Both the position numbers and the translations under genes were made by a program. The notes beneath the pieces were generated by a model. It did no database searches. It was not told the origin of the DNA and saw nothing but the letters and a program-made list of their open reading frames with translations. Shown here piece by piece: positions 25,602 through 34,292 of a DNA stretch of 46,808 nt. Source of the DNA: CAYVUV01 sp964455095 (GTDB taxonomy: Bacteria; Desulfobacterota; Binatia; HRBIN30; CADEER01); NCBI GenBank assembly GCA_964455095.1, contig CAYVUV010000090.1, positions 1 to 46,808 on the forward strand, read 5' to 3'. Numbering within the stretch: position 1 is the stretch's first letter; the number at the start of each line of letters is the position of its first letter.

Positions 25602-25630
25602 TTTTTCCACGCTCGGTGAAGGCAACGACG

Positions 25631-26320
25631 TCATCGGCGCGCTTCGCGCTGCAATTCTGCCTCCGACTTGCGCACATAGATCGGCTCGATACGGGCCAGA
25701 TCATCGGTCTGATCGACGCGCCAGCGCGCCGCGCCGAGGGTAGCGACGACCGCGCCGCGCGGCGAAACCTCGCTCAGGGGCACCAACTCTGCGCCGGTGC
25801 CCAAGCAGCTGCGCCACAGGTCGGCATACGGCTCGACGGCATCGCCGATCAGCGTGCACGGCGTCGCCAGCCGCGCCGCCAGCCGTGCTGGCGCGAGCAC
25901 CGATACCGGGACTACGGGTTCGAGCTCGGCATCGCTCCAGCGGAAGGCGGCGCCGTACACCTCGCCCTTGCGCGCATCGAGCACGGGACAGATCAGACCC
26001 GTTCGCGGACCGGCGGCACGCGCCAACGCCTCGAGGGTCGGGACGCCGATCACCGGGATCCCCGTGGCCAGACTCAAACCCTTGGCGCTGCTGAGGCCGA
26101 TGCGCAGACCGGTGAACGAACCGGGACCGATCGAAACCGCGATCAGCTCGATCTGACGCAACTCCAACTGTGCGGCAGCAAGCGTCTCTTCAATCAGGGG
26201 CAGGAGGGCGGCCGCATGACTGCGCGCCACGGCAAGCGAGCGCTCGGCGAGGATGCCGTCTGCGTCGATGACTCCGATGCTTGCCGTCCACGTCGCCGTG
26301 TCGATGCCGAGGACGCGCAC
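25631..26320 (-). CDS. tsaB: tRNA N6-threonylcarbamoyladenosine biosynthesis protein TsaB
   Basis: The 229-residue ASKHA-fold partner of TsaD is needed for the t6A37 modification of ANN-decoding tRNAs. 'MRVLGIDTATWTASIGV', 'HAAALLPLIEETL' and 'SIGPGSFTGLRIG' are diagnostic. It is the last gene of the rpsB-to-rseP run, 7 bp after rseP. Confidence 0.93.
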   Translation of the reverse strand: MRVLGIDTATWTASIGVIDADGILAERSLAVARSHAAALLPLIEETLAAAQLELRQIELIAVSIGPGSFTGLRIGLSSAKGLSLATGIPVIGVPTLEALARAAGPRTGLICPVLDARKGEVYGAAFRWSDAELEPVVPVSVLAPARLAARLATPCTLIGDAVEPYADLWRSCLGTGAELVPLSEVSPRGAVVATLGAARWRVDQTDDLARIEPIYVRKSEAELQREARR

Positions 26321-26327
26321 GCAGCGG

Positions 26328-27401
26328 CTATCCCCAGCCTTGTATGACCCGCGCGATATCGTTGTAGAAGGCGAACGCCATCAGGCAGATCAGGATCACG
26401 AGGCCCACCTGCTGCGCGATCTCGCGATGGCGCATGGCCAGGGGTCGCCGCATGACGGCCTCGACGGTGATGAACAGCAGGTGCCCGCCATCGAGGATGG
26501 GGATCGGCAGCAGGTTGAGAATGCCGAGATTGATGCTGATCACCGCCATGAAGTGCAGGAGCGATTCGAGGCCGACCTTCGCCTGTTGCCCCGCCGCCTG
26601 CACGATCAGGATCGGGCCGCCGATGTCTTTGGCCGGGATCTTGCCTTGGAAGATCTTTACGACGCTGACTGCCAGGGTCTGAATCCACCAGACCGTCTGC
26701 GTCGCCCCCATCTCCACCGCTTCGATCGGGCCGACCTGCTTGATGTCCGAACCGTACTCGATGCCGATCTTGTACGCCGTGCCGAGCAATTCGCCGAAGA
26801 TGTTCTTCTCGGGACTCGCCTGCGGCAGCACGCGCACGGACAGCACTTCCGTCCCACGCTGCACCTGGAGCTCCACCTCGCGGCCTTCGCTGGCGCGGAT
26901 GGCCGCCGAGAGCTCTTCCCAGGTGGCGATCGGCTTGCCGTCGATGGCCGTCACGACATCGTCGGCCTGCAATCCCGCCTGCGCCGCCGGCATCCCGTCC
27001 ATCACGCCGCCGACTTTTGCGACCTGGCTCGGCACGCGCGCCCCGTACGTCATGAACAGAACCGAGAAAGCGAGAAAGGCGAAGAGCAGATTGAATCCAG
27101 GACCGGCAAAGACGATCGCGGCGCGCTTCCACAGCGGCTGATGCGCGAACGAGATGCGCGGATCCACGGCCTCCTCGGCCTCCGGATCCTCGCCGACCAT
27201 CTTGACGAACCCGCCGAGGGGAATGGCGCTCAGCGCGTATTCGGTACCGTTCACAGTCCGACCGAACAACTTCGGACCGAAACCGACGGAGAACTTCAGG
27301 ATACCAACGCCCGAGCGCTTGGCGACGATGAAGTGCCCGAACTCGTGCACGATGATCAACACACCCAGCACCGCGATCGCGGCGGCGATACCCAGCATCA
27401 A
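26328..27401 (-). CDS. rseP: RIP metalloprotease RseP (site-2 protease)
   Basis: This 357-residue inner-membrane zinc protease carries out the second intramembrane cut in envelope-stress signalling and can clear signal-peptide remnants. The zinc motif HEFGH is at residues 19-23 in the first membrane helix. One periplasmic PDZ domain ('GMPAAQAGLQADDVVTAIDG') follows, and the third zinc ligand is in 'NLLPIPILDGGH'. E. coli RseP has two PDZ domains; one is normal for shorter homologues. cdsA is 16 bp upstream, and dxr, often between them, is missing. Confidence 0.94.
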   Translation of the reverse strand: MMLGIAAAIAVLGVLIIVHEFGHFIVAKRSGVGILKFSVGFGPKLFGRTVNGTEYALSAIPLGGFVKMVGEDPEAEEAVDPRISFAHQPLWKRAAIVFAGPGFNLLFAFLAFSVLFMTYGARVPSQVAKVGGVMDGMPAAQAGLQADDVVTAIDGKPIATWEELSAAIRASEGREVELQVQRGTEVLSVRVLPQASPEKNIFGELLGTAYKIGIEYGSDIKQVGPIEAVEMGATQTVWWIQTLAVSVVKIFQGKIPAKDIGGPILIVQAAGQQAKVGLESLLHFMAVISINLGILNLLPIPILDGGHLLFITVEAVMRRPLAMRHREIAQQVGLVILICLMAFAFYNDIARVIQGWG

Positions 27402-27417
27402 GGCTCCCTTGGTCCAG

Positions 27418-28212
27418 TTAGTTGAGGAGAGTCCTATAGTAGTACACGAGTGACACCGGGAAAAGGAGACTATCGATGCGGTCGAGGACGCCGCCGTGGC
27501 CCGGAAAGATCCACCCAGACTCCTTGGCGCCGAAGGTGCGCTTCATGACCGACTCGCCCAGATCGCCGATTTGCCCGATGCTGCCCATGATCAGGGAGAG
27601 GACGATCACCTCCGTCCAGCTGTGCCCGCCAAGCAGCACGAGCTTGGCGACCACCCCCGCTACAGCGCTGCCCGCCAGCACGCCCAGCGCCCCTTCGACC
27701 GTCTTGCCGGGACTGACGCGGGGGATAAGGCGATGGCGTCCGAACGCATGCCCGACGAAGTACCCCCCGGTATCGCCGGCCATGCCGGTCGCAATGACGA
27801 AAGTCACCCAGGCCGGGCCCTCGGGGGTCTGGTGCAGCCAGGCAAAGTGTGGCATCAGCACCCCGGCGTACAGCGTCCCCACCAGCGTCAGTCCCAGATC
27901 GCGCAGCCCGCGGTCGAGGTCGGCCCGACCGACCACGATCCAGGAGAGTCCCACGACGATGAGCAACGACAGCGCCGCCGTGAGCCAGGGGCCCGGCCCC
28001 GGCATGGCGGCAAGGATCACCATGGTGCCGAGCGTCAGGGCCAGAGCCCGTTCGCGCGGTTGAGCGGCGAAAGCGAGGCCGGCGTACTCCGCCATCGCCA
28101 GCACCGCCAGGACCGCGACGACCGTCGCCAGTCCCCAGGGCGGGACCAGGAAAATCAGCACCAGGAGGAGCGGGATCGCGACGGCGGCGGTGGCCAGCCT
28201 AGCGCGCAGCAC
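27418..28212 (-). CDS. cdsA: phosphatidate cytidylyltransferase
   Basis: This 264-residue polytopic membrane enzyme makes CDP-diacylglycerol from phosphatidate and CTP, the substrate for PssA encoded about 5.4 kb downstream. The C-terminal signature 'GDLGESVMKRTFGAKESG' with 'FPGHGGVLDRIDS' is complete. It overlaps the uppS 3' end by 14 bp. Confidence 0.95.
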   Translation of the reverse strand: MLRARLATAAVAIPLLLVLIFLVPPWGLATVVAVLAVLAMAEYAGLAFAAQPRERALALTLGTMVILAAMPGPGPWLTAALSLLIVVGLSWIVVGRADLDRGLRDLGLTLVGTLYAGVLMPHFAWLHQTPEGPAWVTFVIATGMAGDTGGYFVGHAFGRHRLIPRVSPGKTVEGALGVLAGSAVAGVVAKLVLLGGHSWTEVIVLSLIMGSIGQIGDLGESVMKRTFGAKESGWIFPGHGGVLDRIDSLLFPVSLVYYYRTLLN

Positions 28213-28969
28213 GCAGCCGTTCCTTTTCCTGCTGCTCTCGAGTGCGCCCGAAGCGGCGCTCGCGCTGCTGAAAATGAGCCAGCGCCTGGATGTATTCGGC
28301 CTCGCGAAATTCCGGCCACAGCGTCTCGGTGACGAAGATCTCGGTGTACGCCAGCTGCCAGAGGAAGAAATTGGAGATGCGCATCTCGCCGCTGGTGCGG
28401 ATGAGCAAATCGGGGTCCGGCATGCCGTGCGTGCCGAGATGGCTCGCCAGCGCGGCCTCGTCGATCTGGTCGGGCGTCAGCGTGCCGCGCTCGACCTCAC
28501 GCGCCAACCCGCGCGCCGCTTGGACGATATCCTCGCGACCACCGTAGCTGACGCACAGCCCGACGGTGAGGCGCGTGTTGTCGCGCGTCTGGACGATCGC
28601 GGCCTCGAGATCTTGGCGCACGCCATCGGGCAGACGCCCGAGGTCGCCGATGGCGACGACCCGCACTTCGTTCTTCATCATGCGGTTGAGCTCGGTGCGC
28701 ACGTAGCGGCGCAGCAAGCTCATCAGCGCGTTCACCTCGCGCCGCGGCCGTTGCCAATTCTCGGTCGAAAAGGCGAACAGGCTGAGGTAGGGGATGCCGA
28801 GCCGGCGACTGGTCTCGACCACTGCGCGCACGGAGTCCTTGCCGCGCTTGTGGCCTTCGATCCGGGGAAGGCCCCGGCGTTGCGCCCACCGACCATTGCC
28901 GTCCATGATCACGGCCACGTGTCGGGGGAGCCGCTCCGTATCAAGGACGGACGTGTCCACTGCGGGCAC
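28199..28969 (-). CDS. uppS: undecaprenyl diphosphate synthase (cis-prenyltransferase)
   Basis: The 256-residue enzyme elongates farnesyl diphosphate to the C55 carrier for peptidoglycan and O-antigen. 'HVAVIMDGNGRWAQ' supplies catalytic Asp23, and 'LFAFSTENWQRP' and 'RTSGEMRISNFFLWQ' are the later family motifs. It lies 5 bp after frr and overlaps cdsA. Confidence 0.96.
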   Translation of the reverse strand: MPAVDTSVLDTERLPRHVAVIMDGNGRWAQRRGLPRIEGHKRGKDSVRAVVETSRRLGIPYLSLFAFSTENWQRPRREVNALMSLLRRYVRTELNRMMKNEVRVVAIGDLGRLPDGVRQDLEAAIVQTRDNTRLTVGLCVSYGGREDIVQAARGLAREVERGTLTPDQIDEAALASHLGTHGMPDPDLLIRTSGEMRISNFFLWQLAYTEIFVTETLWPEFREAEYIQALAHFQQRERRFGRTREQQEKERLRAAR

Positions 28970-28974
28970 GGCGC

Positions 28975-29532
28975 TCAGACCTCCATGATCTCATCTTCCT
29001 TGGCCTTGAGCACCTTCTCGAGGCGGTCCGTGAACTCCTTCGTCAGCTCCTGAATCTTCTCCTGGCCGCGCCGCACATCGTCCTCGGTGATGTCCTTGTC
29101 CTTCTCCATCACCTTGAGCAAGTCGATCGCATCGCGGCGGTGATTGCGCACCGAGACGCGGTACTCCTCGGCCACCTTGCGCATGTGCTTGACGAGCTCG
29201 CGCCGCCGTTCCTCGGTGAGCTCCGGAATCGGCACACGGATGACTTTGCCGTCGTTGATCGGCACCAGGCCGAGATCGGACTGCAAGATGGCGCGTTCGA
29301 TATCGGCGATGACGCTGCGGTCGTAGGGTTGAATGACCAGCAGGCGCGGCTCGGGAACGTTGACGGTGGCCATCTGGTTCAGCGGGGTCCGCGCGCCGTA
29401 GTAGTCGACCGAGATCCCTTCCAGCAGGGCCGTCGACGCCCGCCCCGTGCGGGTGCGCGACATCTCGCGCCGCATGGCGTCGATCGTGCCGCTCATCTCG
29501 TCGCGGACGTTGCGGATGACTTCGTCCATCAT
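28975..29532 (-). CDS. frr: ribosome recycling factor
   Basis: The 185-residue protein splits post-termination ribosomes with EF-G. It has the expected length and pattern: 'RTGRASTALLEGISVDYYG' early, 'PYDRSVIADIERAI' in the middle and 'EEYRVSVRNHRRDA' near the C-terminus. It lies 5 bp after pyrH. Confidence 0.96.
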   Translation of the reverse strand: MMDEVIRNVRDEMSGTIDAMRREMSRTRTGRASTALLEGISVDYYGARTPLNQMATVNVPEPRLLVIQPYDRSVIADIERAILQSDLGLVPINDGKVIRVPIPELTEERRRELVKHMRKVAEEYRVSVRNHRRDAIDLLKVMEKDKDITEDDVRRGQEKIQELTKEFTDRLEKVLKAKEDEIMEV

Positions 29533-29537
29533 GGCAG

Positions 29538-30293
29538 TCAGTGCACCAAGGTCCCGATCGGCTCGCCGATCACGGCTCGTTGGATGTTGCCCTCCGTGAA
29601 CATGTTGAAGACCATGATCGGCAGGCGGTTCTCCATGCAGAGGGAGACGGCGGTGGCGTCCATAACCTTCAACCCGCGGCTGAGAAAGTCGAGATACGTC
29701 AGCTCGGTGAAGCGCACGGCATCGCCGTGCAGATTCGGGTCGGCATCGTAGACGCCGTCGACCTTGGTCGCCTTGAGGATGACCTCGGCGCCGATCTCGG
29801 CCGCGCGCAAGCTGGCCGCCGTGTCGGTACTGAAGAACGGGTTGCCCGTGCCGGCGGCGAAGATCACCACCCGCCCCTTTTCCAGATGGCGCATGGCACG
29901 GCGGCGGATGTAGGGCTCGGCGACCTGGCGCATCTCGATCGCCGACATGACGCGCGTCTTCACGTTCAGGCGCTCCAGCGCGTCCTGCAACGCCAGCGCA
30001 TTGATCACGGTCGCCAGCATGCCCATGTAGTCGGCCGAGGCGCGCTCCATGCCCTCGGTGGCGCCGCGAACGCCGCGGAAGATGTTGCCGGCGCCGATCA
30101 CCAACGCGAGCTCCAGGCCGAGATCGTGGACATCGCGCAGCTCCCGCGCGATCGCGGTGAGGACGTGGCTGTCGATCCCGTAACGCACCTCGCCCATGAG
30201 CGCTTCACCGCTCACCTTGAGGAGCACGCGGCGGTAGCGCAGCGGGCGGGACGGCTGGGTTGACGTCGACCGAGTTTCGTCCCGCTCGCTCAT
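29538..30293 (-). CDS. pyrH: UMP kinase
   Basis: The 251-residue enzyme phosphorylates UMP to UDP. ATG 30293 is chosen because it lies just past the tsf stop, whereas the longer frame to 30344 would overlap tsf by 44 bp. The first 20 residues are a polar, probably disordered extension. Then come 'VLLKVSGEAL', 'VIGAGNIFRG', 'AAGTGNPFFSTDTAA' and 'LKATKVDGVYDADP', all standard. Confidence 0.95.
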   Translation of the reverse strand: MSERDETRSTSTQPSRPLRYRRVLLKVSGEALMGEVRYGIDSHVLTAIARELRDVHDLGLELALVIGAGNIFRGVRGATEGMERASADYMGMLATVINALALQDALERLNVKTRVMSAIEMRQVAEPYIRRRAMRHLEKGRVVIFAAGTGNPFFSTDTAASLRAAEIGAEVILKATKVDGVYDADPNLHGDAVRFTELTYLDFLSRGLKVMDATAVSLCMENRLPIMVFNMFTEGNIQRAVIGEPIGTLVH

Positions 30294-30300
30294 CGAGGTG

Positions 30301-30915
30301 TCAGCTGTCGCTGGTCGACTGCTCGCCGAGCTGGAAGCGGGCAAAGCGCCGCACCACCAGGTTCTCCCCGAGCCGCGCCACCAAGTCGGTGATGAGCCGA
30401 CCCACCGTGCGGTCGGGCTCCTTGATGAACGGCTGCTCGAGCAGACAGGCCTCGGAGTAGAACTTCTCGATCTTTCCGTCGACGATCTTCTCGACCACCT
30501 GCGGTGGTTTGCCGGTGTTGGCGGCTTGCACGCGATAGATGGCGCGCTCGGCTTCGATCACCTCCGCCGGCACGTCCTCGCGGCGCACGAAGCGCGGGTT
30601 GGTCGCCGCGATCTGCATGCCCAGCTCTTTGAGGAGGCTCTGGAAGTCGTCCGTCCGCGCGACGAAGTCGGTCTCGCAGTTCACTTCGACCAGGACACCG
30701 ATCTTGCCGCCGGCGTGGATGTAGGCGGTGACCGCCCCTTCGCTCGCCGACCGCCCCGCCTTCTTCGCCGCCGCCGCCAGCCCCTTTTCGCGCAGCAACA
30801 CCAGGGCCTTCTCGACGTCGCCCTGCCCTTCGGTCAGGGCGCGCTTGCAATCCATCATGCCAGCACCGGTGCGGTCGCGCAGCTCACGCACCAGTGCGGG
30901 GTTCACCTCGCTCAT
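30301..30915 (-). CDS. tsf: translation elongation factor Ts (short form)
   Basis: The 204-residue protein is the guanine-nucleotide exchange factor for EF-Tu. The N-terminal UBA-like part 'LVRELRDRTGAGMMDCKRAL' and the core 'VEVNCETDFVAR' are intact. It is shorter than the E. coli protein (283), matching the single-core-subdomain form of many other bacteria. It overlaps rpsB by 4 bp. Confidence 0.95.
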   Translation of the reverse strand: MSEVNPALVRELRDRTGAGMMDCKRALTEGQGDVEKALVLLREKGLAAAAKKAGRSASEGAVTAYIHAGGKIGVLVEVNCETDFVARTDDFQSLLKELGMQIAATNPRFVRREDVPAEVIEAERAIYRVQAANTGKPPQVVEKIVDGKIEKFYSEACLLEQPFIKEPDRTVGRLITDLVARLGENLVVRRFARFQLGEQSTSDS

Positions 30916-31688
30916 GCCAGTTCGCCCTCCGCTGCCGCCAGCGTCGCCGCCGGCTCGCGCACGGGCGGCTCGACTACCTCACCGCCCTTGAGCTTCTCCT
31001 CCATCTGCGACTTGCCGTCGATGACGGCATCGGCCATGGCCGCGCAGAACAGACGGATGGCGCGGATGGCGTCGTCGTTGCCGGGGATCGGATAATCTAT
31101 GAGATCGGGGTCGCAGTTGCTGTCGACCACCGCCACGACGGGAATGCGCAGCTTGTTCGCCTCTTTGACGGCAATGTCTTCCTTGATGGTGTCGATGATG
31201 AACAGCGCATCGGGCGGCTTGCGCATGGTCTTGATGCCACCGAGGGTGTGGATCAGGCGCTGGCGCTCGCGGCTCAACTCCAACAGCTCGCGCTTCTTGA
31301 GCGCCTCGGAGACCACTTCGTCTTCGAGCATCTCCTCCAGCTTGCGGAGCCGGTCGACGCTTTGCTTGATGGTCTGGAAGTTGGTCAGCGTGCCGCCGAG
31401 CCAGCGGTTGTGGACGTAATACATGCCGCAGCGTTCCGCCTCTTCCTGAACGGCGTCCTGGGCCTGCTTTTTGGTCCCGACCATGAGCAGCGACCCGCCG
31501 TTGGCGGCCAGGTCGCGGATGAACGCGTAGGCCTCCTGGAACAGCTTGACCGTCTGCTGCAGGTCGATGATGTAAATGCCATTGCGCGCCCCGAAGATGT
31601 ACGACTTCATCTTCGGGTTCCAGCGGCTCGTCTGGTGGCCGAAATGGACCCCGGCCTCCAAGAGCTGCTTCATGCTGACTTCCGCCAT
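30912..31688 (-). CDS. rpsB: 30S ribosomal protein S2
   Basis: This is 258 residues with the S2 signatures 'EAGVHFGHQTSRWNP' and 'NRWLGGTLTNFQTI', and 'PDALFIID' in the second half. A GAGGAG site precedes the ATG. The last 20 or so residues are Ala/Pro/Glu-rich. It is the first gene of the run that continues to tsaB. The 80-bp gap from rho holds a weak GC hairpin (GGGGTC...GACCCC) but no clear promoter. Confidence 0.96.
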   Translation of the reverse strand: MAEVSMKQLLEAGVHFGHQTSRWNPKMKSYIFGARNGIYIIDLQQTVKLFQEAYAFIRDLAANGGSLLMVGTKKQAQDAVQEEAERCGMYYVHNRWLGGTLTNFQTIKQSVDRLRKLEEMLEDEVVSEALKKRELLELSRERQRLIHTLGGIKTMRKPPDALFIIDTIKEDIAVKEANKLRIPVVAVVDSNCDPDLIDYPIPGNDDAIRAIRLFCAAMADAVIDGKSQMEEKLKGGEVVEPPVREPAATLAAAEGELA

Positions 31689-31768
31689 TCGTGTGCTCCT
31701 CGGTGTAACTTGGGTAACGGGTACAGCTAGCAGAAACCACGCGGGGTCAGCAACCGACCCCCGCCGGT

Positions 31769-33190
31769 CTATTGATTCATCGCCTCCAGGAACTCGCTAT
31801 TGCTCTTCGTGCCCTCGACCTTGTCGGTGAGGAACTCCATCGCTTCCACGGGGTTGAGCTGGGCGAGCAGCTTGCGCAGGATCCAGATGCGCTTGGTCAC
31901 CTCGCGGCCGAGCAGCAGCTCCTCCTTGCGGGTGCCGGAGCGGTTGATGTCGATGGCCGGAAAGATGCGCTTGTCCATCAGACGCCGGTCCAGATGGACC
32001 TCCATGTTGCCGGTCGCCTTGAACTCCTCGAAGATGACCTCGTCCATGCGGCTGCCGGTATCGATCAGCGCGGTGCCGAGAATCGTCAGGCTGCCGCCGT
32101 CCTCGATGTTGCGCGCCGCGCCGAGAAACTTCTTCGGCTTGTGCAACGCGTTCGAGTCGACGCCACCCGAGAGGATCTTGCCGCTCGGCGGCACGACCGT
32201 GTTGTAGGCGCGCGCCAGGCGCGTGATGCTGTCGAGCAGAATCACCACGTCGCGCCCGTGCTCGACCAGCCGCTTGGCCTTCTCGATCACCATCTCCGCG
32301 ACCTGCACGTGCCGCGTGGCCGGCTCGTCGAACGTCGAGCTGATCACTTCGCCCTCGACCGAGCGCTGCATGTCGGTCACCTCTTCGGGCCGCTCGTCGA
32401 TGAGCAACACGATCAGCACTACCTCTTTGTGGTTCTGCGTGATGCCGTGCGCGATGTTCTGCAGCATCATGGTCTTGCCGGTGCGCGGCGGCGCCACGAT
32501 CAGGCCGCGAGTGCCCTTGCCGATCGGCGTGAATAGATCGATCAGGCGGGTCGTAAACTCCTCCGGATCGTGCTCGAGGCGCAGCTGCTCGTTGGGGTAA
32601 AGCGGGGTGAGATTGTCGAACAGGATCTTGTCGCGGGCCCGCTCCGTCTCCTCGTAGTTGATTGCCTCGACCTTGAGGAGCGCGAAGTAGCGCTCGCCTT
32701 CCTTGGGCGGGCGGATCTGCCCCGAGACGACGTCGCCGGTGCGCAGATTGAAGCGGCGGATCTGACTCGGCGAGACGTAGATGTCGTCGGGACCCGGCAG
32801 GTAGTTGTAGTCGGGCGCGCGCAGAAAGCCGAAACCGTCGGGCAGGATCTCCAGTACGCCCTCGCCGTACACGAGGCCGCTTTGCTCGGTCTGGGCGCCG
32901 AGAATGGCGAAGATCAGCTCCTGCTTGCGCAGGTTGGAGGCGCCTTCGATGCTGAAGTTCTTGGCGATCTGCGTCAGCTCGCTGATCTTCTTGGCCTTCA
33001 GCGCCTTGAGGTTGAGGCCCTGGTCGGCGTTTTCCGGTTCGGCCTCGACTTCATCCGCTGCCTCGCCCGCCGCTCGCACGCGACCAGTGCCGTCGCCGGA
33101 ATCGTCGTTGTCCATCCGGCGTCGCCGCTCGGGCCGCGCCATCACGGGCGCGGCGGCGGGTCGGTTTTTCCCGACGGTTTCGTCGGCCAT
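31769..33190 (-). CDS. rho: transcription termination factor Rho
   Basis: The protein is 473 residues. A polar N-terminal extension (about 1-58) precedes the Rho N-domain ('LNLKALKAKKISELTQIAKNF'). The RNA-binding cold-shock domain includes 'LPDGFGFLRAPDYNYLPGPDDIYVS'. Walker A is 'APPRTGKT' at 233-240, and the Q-loop/R-loop segments are standard. The long 125-nt leader is compatible with autoregulation, as known for rho genes. Confidence 0.96.
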   Translation of the reverse strand: MADETVGKNRPAAAPVMARPERRRRMDNDDSGDGTGRVRAAGEAADEVEAEPENADQGLNLKALKAKKISELTQIAKNFSIEGASNLRKQELIFAILGAQTEQSGLVYGEGVLEILPDGFGFLRAPDYNYLPGPDDIYVSPSQIRRFNLRTGDVVSGQIRPPKEGERYFALLKVEAINYEETERARDKILFDNLTPLYPNEQLRLEHDPEEFTTRLIDLFTPIGKGTRGLIVAPPRTGKTMMLQNIAHGITQNHKEVVLIVLLIDERPEEVTDMQRSVEGEVISSTFDEPATRHVQVAEMVIEKAKRLVEHGRDVVILLDSITRLARAYNTVVPPSGKILSGGVDSNALHKPKKFLGAARNIEDGGSLTILGTALIDTGSRMDEVIFEEFKATGNMEVHLDRRLMDKRIFPAIDINRSGTRKEELLLGREVTKRIWILRKLLAQLNPVEAMEFLTDKVEGTKSNSEFLEAMNQ

Positions 33191-33313
33191 ACTTCCGTCC
33201 TCTCGTGTCGTTAAGGCTCTCGGTCTAGGCAGGAAGAATGCGATGGCGCCCGGCCGCGCACGGCGCGTGGGCGGCTAGTTCACTGAGATAGCAGTGGAGC
33301 GGGAATGCGGCGG

Positions 33314-33342
33314 AAGCTACTGAAAGGCCTCCGCGATGTCAA
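33314..33342 (-). promoter_or_regulatory. possible promoter of rho
   Basis: On the minus strand TTGACA (33337-33342) overlaps the stop codon of the rluD-like gene and is followed after 17 nt by TAGCTT (33314-33319). The -10 match is weak (three of six). Confidence 0.35.
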
Positions 33343-34292
33343 GCTGGAACGGCGCGCCGGCGCCCGCCGCGCAAGGCGTCCAACGCCGCGCCAAAGTCGG
33401 CGGCGAGCGGTGCCTCCACGGTCACCGCATCGCCGCTGAGCGGATGGCGGAAACCGATCGATTCGGCGTGCAGCGCCTGGCGTTGGATCGCCACCGGCGC
33501 CGCCGCGCGCGCGCCGCCGTAGGTCGCATCGGCCACGATCGGATGCCCGATGGCCGCCAGGTGCACACGGATCTGGTGCGTGCGGCCGGTCTCGGGATAG
33601 AGGCGCACCAGCGTGATCTGGGCGAAACGCTCGAGCACCTCGTAGCGCGTCGTCGCCTCGCGTCCGCGTTCGCGCACCGCCATGCGCTTGCGCTGCACCG
33701 GATGGCGCCCGATGGGCTTGCGGATCACACCACCGGCGGGCTTGATTTGCCCGCAGGCCAGCGCGAGGTACTGCTTGCGCACCTCGCGGCTGCGGAACTG
33801 TCGCCCCAGCTCGGCCAGCGCGGCGGCGTCCCTGGCGATGATCAGCACCCCGGAGGTATCCTTGTCGAGGCGGTGGACGATCCCCATCCGCGCCAGATCC
33901 GCCGGCTGCGCATCCCGCCAGCGATACAAGAGCGCGTTGACCAGCGTGCCCTGCCAGTGGCCAGGCGCCGGATGCACCACCAGTCCGGGGGGCTTGTTGA
34001 TAGCCAGGACGCTGGCGTCCTCGTACAGGACATCGAGCGCGATGGCCTCGGCCTCGAGCGTCGACGGCCGTGACGGCGGACATGCCACGCGCACGCGCTG
34101 CCCGACCCGCAGCACCGTCCCCCCCTTCACCAGGGCCCCGTTCACCTGGACGCAGTTCGCGGCGATCAGGCGTTGCACCTGCGACCGCGTGCCCAACTCA
34201 GGTTGCGCCGCCAGAAAGCGGTCCAGGCGCATACCCGCCCCGTCCGGCCCGACGACCCAGTCGTGCGTTGGCCCGCCGCTGACCGCATTCAT
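33339..34292 (-). CDS. rluD: RluA-family (RluD-like) 23S rRNA pseudouridine synthase
   Basis: The protein is 317 residues from ATG 34292, which overlaps the ribF stop as ATGA; the frame upstream of this is a shadow of ribF. An N-terminal S4 RNA-binding domain ('RLDRFLAAQPELGTRSQVQRLI') is followed by the catalytic domain with 'GIVHRLDKDTSG' (Asp143 nucleophile) and 'ETGRTHQIRVHLAAIGHPI'. S4 plus this catalytic domain is the RluC/RluD layout; the exact rRNA target is inferred. Confidence 0.88.
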   Translation of the reverse strand: MNAVSGGPTHDWVVGPDGAGMRLDRFLAAQPELGTRSQVQRLIAANCVQVNGALVKGGTVLRVGQRVRVACPPSRPSTLEAEAIALDVLYEDASVLAINKPPGLVVHPAPGHWQGTLVNALLYRWRDAQPADLARMGIVHRLDKDTSGVLIIARDAAALAELGRQFRSREVRKQYLALACGQIKPAGGVIRKPIGRHPVQRKRMAVRERGREATTRYEVLERFAQITLVRLYPETGRTHQIRVHLAAIGHPIVADATYGGARAAAPVAIQRQALHAESIGFRHPLSGDAVTVEAPLAADFGAALDALRGGRRRAVPA